From NCBI GenBank assembly GCA_003225055.1, contig QIAU01000199.1, positions 1-59,885 of the forward strand: a stretch of DNA of 59,885 nt. Reading direction: 5' to 3'. The notes beneath the pieces are model-generated. The model was not told where the DNA came from and did no database searches. It saw only the letters and a list, made by a program, of their open reading frames with translations. Below are positions 44,878 through 54,100 of the stretch, piece by piece (the first letter of the stretch is position 1; each line of letters opens with the position of its first letter). The DNA is from Acidobacteriota bacterium. GTDB taxonomy: Bacteria > Acidobacteriota > Terriglobia > Terriglobales > Acidobacteriaceae. A program made the position numbers and the translations under genes.

Positions 44878-45265
44878 GGTCCTTAAGGCTCGACCGTTCG
44901 CAGCGGCTAGGCCATCGTAGGTGAAATCGAAATCCGACGTGGTGATTCGCATCCAGGCCCCACTTTTTTCTTGACCTCGCCGTTCAGGTAGCCGTTCTGG
45001 GTCATGTGGAAGCCGTTGGTCAAATGGTAGGAATCCATGATCGCGCCCACATGGGCTTTCTTCACCGCTGCCTTGAGCGCAGGCAGATAATTCTCGCACA
45101 CGGTGTGCTCGTCAATCATCGAACCGATGTGGTTGCGAGCGTATTCCTGGTTATTTGCCCATGAAGTGCTTGGTGGGTGGGTGGTCTTGGTGATCGCACT
45201 CACGCCCTGGCTCTGCATGCCCTTGATGTAAGCGGCGCCGCTGCCCGGGAAGCGGGAAACTGGAA
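44872..45265 (-). pseudogene. Glycoside hydrolase family 3 internal fragment, frameshifted
   Basis: The minus strand encodes AAYIKGMQSQGV, then NNQEYARNHIGSMIDEHT, YLPALKAAVKKAHVGAIMDS and LTNGFHMTQNGYL, matching the loop region of GH3 beta-glucosidases. In a neighbouring frame it goes on with SDFDFTYDGLAAANGRALR, where the Asp of SDF corresponds to the GH3 nucleophile. At least two frameshifts are present and both ends of the gene are missing. It is a dead remnant of a glycan-degrading enzyme. Confidence 0.75.
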
Positions 45266-46008
45266 GGGACCACAGCTGATTTCGCTGGCGCCTGAATTGG
45301 CGGTAGCGAGAGTCGACAGGTCCGGTCGGCGGCCCATCGCCCCGCTAGAGTAATCGTTGGATCGTTGCCGGATGTTGTCACGGTCTCTTTCCACATCACA
45401 GAGCTGGCCTGGCCGCGCCACCACGACGACGGTAGCCGTATCTCCCTTTAGGAGAGGATGCTGGCAGGGATGCCCGGACAAATCGTGTCCTGGGTGCGAA
45501 ATGAGAAAATCCGCTTCCAGCGGCCGAGAGCCGGTGCGTTGGCGGCCAGCTTCTGGGGTGCCAGCCAAGGAAACGATCCTCCGCAATCCGAAAAAGAAAT
45601 TTTCAGGAGATTCCTGGTTTCGGCGCGGCCTTCGCCGATGCGGCCTTGAACCAGCTCTCCCTACCGGCACGAGAAGAATTGTTCCACGAACTCTTTTCAC
45701 CCTTCAGAGATGAAGCTTAATGTCTGCTGCACCTGCATTGGATCGAGCGACTATTCGACAAAAATCTATAGCTATGATGAATCCGGGGCTGGAGCGCTCT
45801 CGATCGAACACGACCGCAGGCACATTTTGCCGATCCTTCGGGGAGCCGGAAAATGAATCCCGACGTCAGCTGCTTGGTGCAGTTCTTCACCCGAAACCAA
45901 GGTGATTGGGTTTGCCAGTCTCCCTCAGCTCCCGACCATTCTGAGGCGATTGCGGGGTGTAGATCGGTTCGGTAGAATGGTAGATATATATGGTAGAAGA
46001 GTTGCCAC
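45266..46008. other. Gap without a recognised gene
   Basis: About 740 bases after the GH3 remnant. Overlapping frames on both strands are compositionally odd and show no family match. The right end holds the GGTAGA repeats and ribosome site for VapB. Confidence 0.4.
45971..45998 (+). promoter_or_regulatory. GGTAGA direct repeats upstream of VapBC
   Basis: GGTAGA occurs at 45971, 45979 and 45992, 11 bases and more before the antitoxin start, with an AT-rich TAGATATATAT between the second and third copies that may include a -10 box. Location suggests an autoregulatory operator. Confidence 0.4.
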
Positions 46009-46263
46009 ATGGGGCTGAACATCAAGAATAAGGAAGCGCACAACCTGGCACAGGAGCTGGCCAAGCTTACTGGAGAAAGCATGACGGAAGCGGTTACCGA
46101 AGCCGTTCGTGAGCGCCTGAAACGAGTTCGTCGTGAACGCGGTGCCGCGCTTTCCGACCGATTGCTACGCATTGGAAAGGATTGTGCGGCACATCTGAAG
46201 GAGCCCTTCCGCTCCATCGATCACGGCCGCATGCTGTACGATGAGAAGGGACTGCCGCAATGA
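46009..46263 (+). CDS. VapB-type antitoxin (Rv0623-like)
   Basis: The 84 residues open [20 protein letters not shown] and [20 protein letters not shown], the pattern of the PSK/Rv0623 transcription-factor-type VapB antitoxins. The C-terminal end ([16 protein letters not shown]) is the toxin-binding tail. The stop overlaps the VapC ATG by four bases (ATGA). Confidence 0.87.
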   Translation: MGLNIKNKEAHNLAQELAKLTGESMTEAVTEAVRERLKRVRRERGAALSDRLLRIGKDCAAHLKEPFRSIDHGRMLYDEKGLPQ

Positions 46264-46586
46264 TTCTTGATACGTCGGCAATCGTCGCAATCCTTCGCGA
46301 TGAGGCCGAGGCGCCTCTGTTTGCGAAGGCAATCGAAAAGGCTGTCCATCGGCGCATCTCGGCAGTCAATTACGTCGAAGCAGCTGCTGTCATCGATGCC
46401 AGCCGGGATCCGATCGCGAGCCGGAGATTTGATGACCTACTTCAAGAAGCAGAGGTAACCGTGGAGTCCGTCACCGAAGCTCAAGCACGAATTGCACGGC
46501 AGGCATACCACGACTTTGGCAAGGGCAGTGGTCACCCGGCCAGGCTGAATTTCGGCGACTGTTTCGCTTATGCCCTTGCAAGGTAA
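46260..46586 (+). pseudogene. VapC-type PIN toxin, frameshifted near the C-terminus
   Basis: The frame reads [20 protein letters not shown], then [13 protein letters not shown] with Glu, and [13 protein letters not shown] with Asp, the first three acidic sites of a VapC nuclease, and stops at 46586. In another frame the sequence continues at once with EPMLFKGDDFSHTDVTPALS to TGA at 46652-46654, the standard end containing the fourth acidic motif GDDF. One lost base near 46582 accounts for it. The truncated 108-residue product lacks that site and is probably inactive or weak; the restored length would be ~131. Confidence 0.8.
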
Positions 46587-46778
46587 AGAGGGAACCGATG
46601 CTATTCAAGGGTGACGACTTCTCGCACACAGATGTGACGCCTGCTCTATCTTGATGCATCAAGGATTGACGAACCCAAGTGAGCGCCAACTCCCATTAGA
46701 CCTCCATTACCTCTTCCAGGACCTTCCCGGCGATTCCGGTTGCTGGACTCGGAAAATATTCATAGTTAACATTCACGT

Positions 46779-48149
46779 TCAAACGGATCGCACCAGTCCT
46801 CGGCGAGTCGCGTCGGAATTGCGCACCAATATCAGAACCAGAATCATCGCCACAAACGGAACCAGTCCCGCCACAATTACGATGGGATCGAAGGAATGCC
46901 CCGCCATGGCCCGGCGGGCGTCGGAAAAATGCCCAATAAGTTCGAAGGCGACTATCGTCCCCAGGCCCGCCGCAGTTCCGCTCATCCCGCTGACCGTGGC
47001 CACCGATTCACTGCAGAAAAGGTCCGACGGCAAGACATTGGCCATGGTCGAAAACGAAGCATATGAGAAAGTTGCCAGCGCAAACAGAAGAGCAATCAAA
47101 TAAAGACTGCTGGTAAGAACGGTGGGCAGCACCATGCTCACGCCCACACCCCCAAAGAGGACGACAGCTTTGCGGGCCCTCCCGAGGGGCCACCCGCGTT
47201 TGATAAGGTAGCCGGAAACCCAACCCCCAAAAAAGTTTCCGAGATCAGCCGCCAAAAATGGAATCCAGATCGCAAACAGTCCCGTTCTCAGATGGAATCC
47301 TTTGGCCACCAGATAAATCGGAAACCAGTCGGTAATGAAGAACCAGACCGGATCCGTCAACCCTTTTGCGATAATCGCGCCCCAGGTTTGTGGTAACTGT
47401 AAAAGGACACGCCAGCCCAGCGTCTCCCGCTTCGTTTCCAGGGCATTCAACTCCAAGCTGTCCACCAGAATCATCTCCCGTTCTGCTTCACTGATTCTGG
47501 GGTGAGACTGGGGCGGATGGTATAGCCAGCGCCAAACGATCAGCCATAAGAATCCGAGCGTTCCGGGAATCGCAAATGCCAGGCGCCAGCCCCAACGGAA
47601 ATAAATCCAGAGGATGAACCAGGCGGCGATCGCTCCACCAACCGAGGAGCCGCTATCAAAGAGCGCAGTGGCCAGTCCGCGTTCACGCTTCGGGAACCAT
47701 TCCGAAACGGCTTTGGTAGCGGCCGGCCAGTTGCCCGCTTCGCCAGCGCCCAGCAGGAAGCGGATCGTGGCAAAACTGTAAAAGCCTCTGGCCAATGACG
47801 TCAGCACTGAGACAACGGAATAGAAGGCTACGGTGAGGGTTAACCCCCGCCGCGTCCCGATGCGATCCATGAACCGGCCGAACAGCGTCTGCCCAAGCGA
47901 GTAAGCAACGCGAAAACCGATCACGATGTTGGCGTAGTCGGTATTGGTCCAGTGGTACTCGAGTTTGAGGTAAGGCGCCAGCAGTGAAAGCGTCTGGCGA
48001 TCTATGTAATTAATGATGGTGGAAGCAAACAAGGCGGCGCCGATCCACCAACGCAAATTCGAGATTGGCCGGCGCAAGGTCAATTCATCCTGGGCGGAAG
48101 TCAACGTAATTGTCGGCTCTTTGATAAGGGCGCCTCGGTAATCGGCCAC
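46779..48149 (-). CDS. MFS transporter, ACS/hexuronate (ExuT-like) family
   Basis: The 456-residue protein has 12 predicted membrane segments. After a cytosolic start come WWIGAALFASTIINYIDRQT and LSLLAPYLKLEYHW, characteristic of the anion:cation symporter branch of MFS; GRFMDRIGTRRGL is the loop 2-3 motif, and RFLLGAGEAGNWPAATKAVS follows, as in ExuT-type transporters. Members import hexuronates and related sugar acids with protons. Neighbours include a heparinase remnant and a BNR protein, which fits uronic-acid-containing glycans as substrates. Confidence 0.88.
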   Translation of the reverse strand: MADYRGALIKEPTITLTSAQDELTLRRPISNLRWWIGAALFASTIINYIDRQTLSLLAPYLKLEYHWTNTDYANIVIGFRVAYSLGQTLFGRFMDRIGTRRGLTLTVAFYSVVSVLTSLARGFYSFATIRFLLGAGEAGNWPAATKAVSEWFPKRERGLATALFDSGSSVGGAIAAWFILWIYFRWGWRLAFAIPGTLGFLWLIVWRWLYHPPQSHPRISEAEREMILVDSLELNALETKRETLGWRVLLQLPQTWGAIIAKGLTDPVWFFITDWFPIYLVAKGFHLRTGLFAIWIPFLAADLGNFFGGWVSGYLIKRGWPLGRARKAVVLFGGVGVSMVLPTVLTSSLYLIALLFALATFSYASFSTMANVLPSDLFCSESVATVSGMSGTAAGLGTIVAFELIGHFSDARRAMAGHSFDPIVIVAGLVPFVAMILVLILVRNSDATRRGLVRSV

Positions 48150-48235
48150 GCTCGGTTCAGAAGCGCAGCCGGGCTGACTTGAAATCGAAATTTAATTACT
48201 TGCAACAAAACGCGGAATCCCAGGCCTTCTTGGCG

Positions 48236-48738
48236 TCATACCTTCGCGATCCGCAGGCGCAAGTTGCGCAGATCACGGCGTTCAACCCGGAGTACTCCCT
48301 TGACGTTTGCGCGAACCCGCATGGTTCCTGCCGAAACGCCGGGTAAAACCGCTGCCGGCGAGGATGACACATTAAGTTCTCCCAGAATGAGCTCATAGAC
48401 GGTATCTGGCTGCAGGCCAGTGATGATTAAAGAATCGCAAGTCAGGTCGGGCCGTCCTGTTCAACGCTGGGCTGATTTACTCCGTGCAGCAGCCAGGCCT
48501 TCCGAAAAGAAGAGTTGTTGCTTACGACGCGGTCAAACACAGATAGGACGTTTTGCCCGGGTACGTAGAGAATCTCGCGAGTAAAGCGCCGTATCTTTTC
48601 GCGGGCCGGATGCGGCTTGCTTTCCGCTTGCACCTCCGCGTGCGCAGCGGCTCTGCCGATCCGTGTTCCGGCCCCAACCGCCAAGCCACCCACGCCATAC
48701 AACCAGTCACGGCGATTGATCAAAACTGATTGCTCCAT
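48236..48738 (-). pseudogene. Heparinase II/III-like protein with the catalytic part deleted
   Basis: From ATG 48738 a signal (LINRRDWLYGVGGLAVGAGT) runs within ~50 residues straight into REILYVPGQNVLSVFDRVVS and FRKAWLLHGVNQP, which belong to the late beta-sandwich of heparinase II/III-type lyases. The frame then stops at 48442. In another frame LIITGLQPDTVYELILGELN, AVLPGVSAGTMRVRANVK and RRDLRNLRLRIAKV lead to TGA at 48236. The alpha-toroid and catalytic residues are missing, so a large internal deletion plus a frameshift has destroyed the enzyme. Confidence 0.6.
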
Positions 48739-48744
48739 TCCCCG

Positions 48745-51018
48745 CTATTGCCCGGGCTCGAGCACGGCCGTTGCGATGTCTACGGGCCGATTCTCTCCGT
48801 TGACCGAGCCATGCCAGACGCTTCCTCCGAAGGTGGTGATGTAGATCTTGCTATGGTCCTGCGGATCGGGAATCACACGTTGTCCCCACTTGAAATTGAA
48901 TCCGGGAATGCGCGTCCAATGCAAACCGCGATCCGCAGATCGCCACGCGGAAGATTCGAATCCCGCCGAGTAGAGAATGGCGGGATTTGATGGATCAGTC
49001 GTGACGTCGTAAACATGGCGATCTTTTTCAAGCACTCGCTTCCAGCTCTTGCCGCCATCTTCGGAAAGAAAGACGCCGCCGCCGTCGCCGTGCAATCCGG
49101 TCGCCTTAGCCCATGTTGCAAGGTACAGACGATTGGGTGAGCGCGGATCCACTGAAATGCCGTTCGGACCGTTCGTTCCCTCGGGCAGCTTTATCGGCTG
49201 CCAATGTTCCGCGCCGTCCGTCGAGCGGTAGAGAGCGCCATCGCCAGCGTTGCCGATGCTTCCGTCTTCCGATCGCCGCGCTATGACGGCATAGATAGCG
49301 CCATCAGAGCTGAGCGCGAGTCTCCATACAAAAGGCTGCGACTGCGTGATTCCCTGATTCTTCAGAGTCCAAGTCCGCCCATCGTCTGAACTTTTGTAAA
49401 TACCACGGCCAAAGCCAGCTACGTACAGTACCCGCGCATTCACCGGACTCTTGGGGTCGAGAAGAATATGGGTGGCCGCGGTCTCTTCCATCCCATCGTT
49501 TGATTTCGTCCAGGTCGTGCCGCCATCGTTGCTGCGGCAAACGCCGCCTTTATAAGTCGTCACCGAGTTGTGCCGCCACATCTTGGGCCGGGGCAGATCG
49601 TGCGTATAACTGTTCACGCTCCACATGCGGCCTTTGACCTTGGGATCGAAAATGACCCAGTAAGTTGTATTCAGCCATTGACGGGGAACCCCGGTGGTGG
49701 AACTCTTCCATGAAGTTCCGCCGTCCTCGCTACGAAACAGGCCAATGTCGGTATAGGTTATGAACTGGCGCTTGGCATCGAAGGGATCAAAATGGATGCC
49801 GTAGCTGTTGGTGACGTCGAGGCCCACGGTGGTCCAGCCTGCATTGTCGACTTTGCGGGAATATAAGGCGGTCCAGGTCGTACCGCCATCTATGGTTTTC
49901 ATTGTTCTTCCGAGATCCGTACCGTAAGCCAGATTTGGATCCTGTTCAGCGACTGCAAGGTTCAGAGGATTCTCTCCCCACCCCGGGCCGAAACGTTCCG
50001 TGATCCAGGCGTCGTGGATATTCTTCCCGCCTGTGTCGGCTTCTTTCCACACCAGCTGCCAATTTTTGCCCGAGTTTGTGGTCTTGGCCACACCGATCCA
50101 AAACTTTGCATCTAGAGCCAGGTGGGCGTATGAGACGTACGCGACCTCGGGATGATGCAAGCTGGTGGCAATCGCGCGCACTTGCGCTCCCTGGCCCGGC
50201 AGCTCTTTTTTGTTCCAGGTCGCTCCTCCATCGGTCGAGACGAACACGCCTTTCTCGGATGTGGCATAAAGTGTCGCCTGCGCATCTGAAGCGAAGCCGA
50301 GGGAAAGATCATTGGCCGTTTCCGGAAGCGGCAGACTGCGGACTTTGTCGGCCGTCACCACGAAAACAGCTTTGGAACTCGCTATGAATGCTTTGGAACT
50401 CGCCATGAATAAGGTGCGTGCGCCCGCTGGTGAATGCGGATCAACCCATATACGGCGGGCCCTGGCCGGCAGGTCGGCCTGCTTTTGCCAGGTCTTTCCA
50501 TAGTCGCGCGAAACGAAAAGAGCAAAATGCTCCTTCTTGAAGGCGGCTGCGTACAATATGTTTGAATCACCAGGATCAACGGCCAGCGCCGAAATTTCGC
50601 CCAGAGGATCGGGATCGGCAAGAATGTGCTCATCGGAGTGATCGGAATTCATCTGCACGCCCGTGACCGCACCCGGATCCGGATAAACCAGCTTCCACTG
50701 CTCCCCACCGTCGCTACTGCGCCATAGACCTGTTTCGTGGACGTACATCGTTTGGGGATCTCGCGGGTCGAATACGAAAAAATCCGCCACTCCGCGCAGA
50801 TTGAACATGCGCCAGGTCTGCCCTGCATCGTGCGTGATGTAAGAGCCAGTCATGTCACAGGAAATCAGAACCGTGTTGGTGTCGTGGGGGCTGATGGTGG
50901 GATTGAACATGGCGCCGCCGCCGCCCGGCCCGATGACGCGGAAGTCTCCCGGACGTTCAGCGAAAGCGCAGGCCGCGCACACTACGACTACCAGTGCGGG
51001 AAGAATACGAAGCTTCAT
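48745..51018 (-). CDS. Exported BNR/VPS10-like multi-repeat protein (sialidase-fold glycosidase-like)
   Basis: From ATG 51018 (upstream GGGAG) the protein has ~757 residues with a signal peptide (LRILPALVVVVCAACAFA). It contains many Asp-box/BNR repeats: SYITHDAGQTWRMF, WRSSDGGEQWKLV, VSTDGGATWNK, FRSEDGGTSWKSS, CRSNDGGTTWTK, YKSSDDGRTWTL, LSEDGGKSWKRV. Two propellers are likely, as in oligoxyloglucan reducing-end enzymes (GH74-like) and VPS10 domains. The exact activity is not determinable. An extended start at 51105 lacks a signal. A 21-bp tandem duplication lies inside (50369-50410). Confidence 0.85.
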   Translation of the reverse strand: MKLRILPALVVVVCAACAFAERPGDFRVIGPGGGGAMFNPTISPHDTNTVLISCDMTGSYITHDAGQTWRMFNLRGVADFFVFDPRDPQTMYVHETGLWRSSDGGEQWKLVYPDPGAVTGVQMNSDHSDEHILADPDPLGEISALAVDPGDSNILYAAAFKKEHFALFVSRDYGKTWQKQADLPARARRIWVDPHSPAGARTLFMASSKAFIASSKAVFVVTADKVRSLPLPETANDLSLGFASDAQATLYATSEKGVFVSTDGGATWNKKELPGQGAQVRAIATSLHHPEVAYVSYAHLALDAKFWIGVAKTTNSGKNWQLVWKEADTGGKNIHDAWITERFGPGWGENPLNLAVAEQDPNLAYGTDLGRTMKTIDGGTTWTALYSRKVDNAGWTTVGLDVTNSYGIHFDPFDAKRQFITYTDIGLFRSEDGGTSWKSSTTGVPRQWLNTTYWVIFDPKVKGRMWSVNSYTHDLPRPKMWRHNSVTTYKGGVCRSNDGGTTWTKSNDGMEETAATHILLDPKSPVNARVLYVAGFGRGIYKSSDDGRTWTLKNQGITQSQPFVWRLALSSDGAIYAVIARRSEDGSIGNAGDGALYRSTDGAEHWQPIKLPEGTNGPNGISVDPRSPNRLYLATWAKATGLHGDGGGVFLSEDGGKSWKRVLEKDRHVYDVTTDPSNPAILYSAGFESSAWRSADRGLHWTRIPGFNFKWGQRVIPDPQDHSKIYITTFGGSVWHGSVNGENRPVDIATAVLEPGQ
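50369..50410. repeat. 21-bp tandem duplication within the BNR gene
   Basis: Two adjacent 21-base copies (50369-50389 and 50390-50410) differ at one position. They encode the in-frame doublet FMASSKAFIASSKAVF, extending one strand or loop by seven residues. Confidence 0.85.
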
Positions 51019-51158
51019 CGCTCCCTGCCTGATGTCGGCCGCCGGGTCGCGCGGCGCCGAAGTCGTGCGGCGGTTCTGTTTACAACGCGATTGGAAAGAT
51101 GCCACCGGTCAGTTCTGCTGTCCGACATCGCGGCCGGATTCTTTAACGCGGTTTGACG

Positions 51159-54100
51159 CTAGAACGTAATCCTGAGTCGCAAACGTATGGTGCGCCGGCT
51201 GTCCACGCCCTCCTGAGAGAAAGTCTGGAATGCACGACCGAAATCGGCATTCGGGCTGATATCGTCAGGAATAGTAGGCCCTACCAGGTTTAGTGTGGCT
51301 GGATCAACGTGGATGTTGAAGCCGCCGAGGTAAGCGAATGATCCGCCGCCACCGCCGAAGTCGGCATTGGGCGACCGCAGCGGGTGATTGAAGAGGTTGT
51401 TTGCATCCGCCCCAAGCGTGGCGATCACTCGCTCACCGAAGTGGAAGGTTTTGTGCAGTCCGAAGTTCACTCCCCACGAACCCGGTCCCCACAACAGGTT
51501 GCGTTTGGCAACTTGAGGGTTATCAAAGACATCGGAACCGATCGTTGGTGGGGCGAAGGCGCTCGGATCGAACAGTTGATCACCAACGTGATGCTTGTAG
51601 TCGCCGACAACGAGCGGACGGTAGGTGATGAAGTCGCTAAAGTCTCCTACCGCGCTCACAGAGGTGACGGCAATGTTGCCGGGAAGGGTTGAGCCATTCT
51701 GACAGTTGTCACAGGTCCAAAATGGTGTAAAGCCGGTTCCGGTCTTGGCGAACATCTGGAAGGTCGTCTGCCAACCGCCGATCAAGGCATCAGCCCATCG
51801 CGCGAACGAACTCCCCAACGTTCTACCACGGCCTACGGGCAAGTCGTAGATCCCGTATAGGACAAACCGGTGCCGGGATACCCAGCCATCCTGGCCGTAA
51901 TCCGCTTCAGGGTTGAATGGATTGTAGGCGACGCCGCCCAGACTGGAGTTGCCGGAATCCAAGCCGGTAGATTTCTGATCCAGGTACGTGTAAGACGCGC
52001 TCAGCATCAATCCCTTGTTGTAGCGGCGATCGAGTTGTGCCTGGAAGGCGTTCGACTGACTGTGGCCAAAGTTCCCGAAACTCATCAGGTAGTCACCCAG
52101 CTTGGGATAGGGCAGGCGCGCGAGATCCGCCGCTGAGGGAATACAATCTGCGTTGTCAACGTTGCAGGCGGTAACCCCATCGCCGGTCGTCGTGTCCCAT
52201 CCCCTGTCATTCGGTTTGATTTCATTCAGGTCCTTGCCTGCAATCAACCCGTGCGCCGTGCTGCCGAGATAGGAAAAGCGCAGAGATGTTCTCAGTCCCA
52301 GTTCTCGTTCGTAGGTGCCGTTGTACTGCTGAATGAGGGGTTGGTGAAGTCCGACTGGTACGGCATTGACTGAAGGGAGCCCGCCCAGCGAGCTGGTATC
52401 GATATCTCCACCCGTCAGAGGCGTCGGCCATGGCTGCAACGGTTGCGGATTGATCCCGGAATCGATCTTTCGGAGAGCTTGGTTGAACGCATTCGTGGAG
52501 AGCGGATCACGGATTCCCTGGGCGGCCGCAGTTGGGAAGTAGACTCCGTATCCCCCCCGCACTACAGATTTGTCAGTCATGCGCCAGGCAACTCCGAGGC
52601 GAGGCGCAAGGTTATTTTTGTCGGTTCGCACTAAACCCCGGCCGATGCCAAGTCCTGATTGAGAGGCCGTGACTACCGGTAAGATGGCGGGAATTCGGGG
52701 ATCCAGGAATTGAGTTGTTTTATCCGAGGAGATCAGGAATCGCCCGCTCCCGCCGCCAAAGGTGGGGTCAAAGTTCAGCATGATGTCATTTTTGTCGACG
52801 AAGGGCGAAACCAGTTCGTAGCGGAGGCCAAGATTAAGCGTCAATCTCGAGTTGACTTTCCAATCGTCCTGGAAGAAATAACCTTGCTCCCAGTTATGCA
52901 CGTCCATGGGCGGACGCGGGTCAGCAACGAAAGTGACGCTGGTGGGCGGCAGCCCGAGGAGTAATTCCGCGAATGGATCGGTCGTGGCGTTGACACAGGA
53001 GCCATTTGCACAGGCCCTAGGATTGGCATAGGCCATCGTCCCCCGCGGATTGCCACGGCCCGAGGCAAAACCGTCCTGGCCCACATTTCTCACAAAATCA
53101 GCGCCCATCTTCAGGTTGTGATTTTTGATGACCCACGTCAGCGTATCGCCGAATGTAGTGAGGTACTGGCTCAACTGACGTTCCGTGTTCCTTCCGCCGG
53201 TGCCAAGACCAACGAATGTCCTGCCATAGGTGATTCCTGTGTGCCCGTGAGTGGCCAGTTGTGATTGACCGACAACTGCCGCATAAGCATCAATCGCACT
53301 GGCATCGAAGCCGATACTCGACAGGAACCCGGCGAGGGTTGTGTTGCTGTGACGGAAGCTGTTTTCCCGATTGAATCCGGCACGAGCTTCGTTGATCAGG
53401 TTATTGTGAATTGTCCGCACATAAGAACCGGATATGGTGTTATCGCGGACATCGTTTTGGGCAAGACCCAGTCCGGTGAAGGGCGCAACCACAGGGGAAG
53501 TGGCGCCAAGATCAGCCTGCGCGTTATAGACCACATAAACGCGATCTTTGTCCGTAAAATCGTGGTCCACGCGAAGGGTTCCTAAATCCCGCGTCGAACC
53601 GCCGGGGATTAACGTCTCGAAACCCCCGGCGATCTTGCCATCGACACGGCCGGAGGCGGAATTCACTCCCATCTGGACGCCAGTGCTAATTTTTGGAAAG
53701 TAGGTGCTGATCAGTTTCTGCACATTGGAATTCAGAAGTTCCGGGGGTATGCTCACGAACTGTCGGCCCATGCCCTGGTACGTGAAAGAGGGATCCACAC
53801 TGACGCCGGCGGGAACGTCGGGAAGAAGCCCGGGATTGGCGGTCGCGGGATCGCTGATGAGACCTGAGAAATCTCCTCTCCAAAACGACGGATGAGGTAG
53901 CTGGTTATTAAAAATGTTGATTGGAGACCTGGCGTAATTCCTCTCGTAGGCAGCGAAGAACCAAGTCTTCTTCAGGCCCGGGATCGGACCCCCCAAAGAC
54001 CCTCCAAGATCGTTGTAGTTGAAATAGGGGGTGGGATAGTGGCTGACGAACTGATTAGGCACGAATTTCGCCATGCCCTCCTTATCCTGGATCTGCAGCG

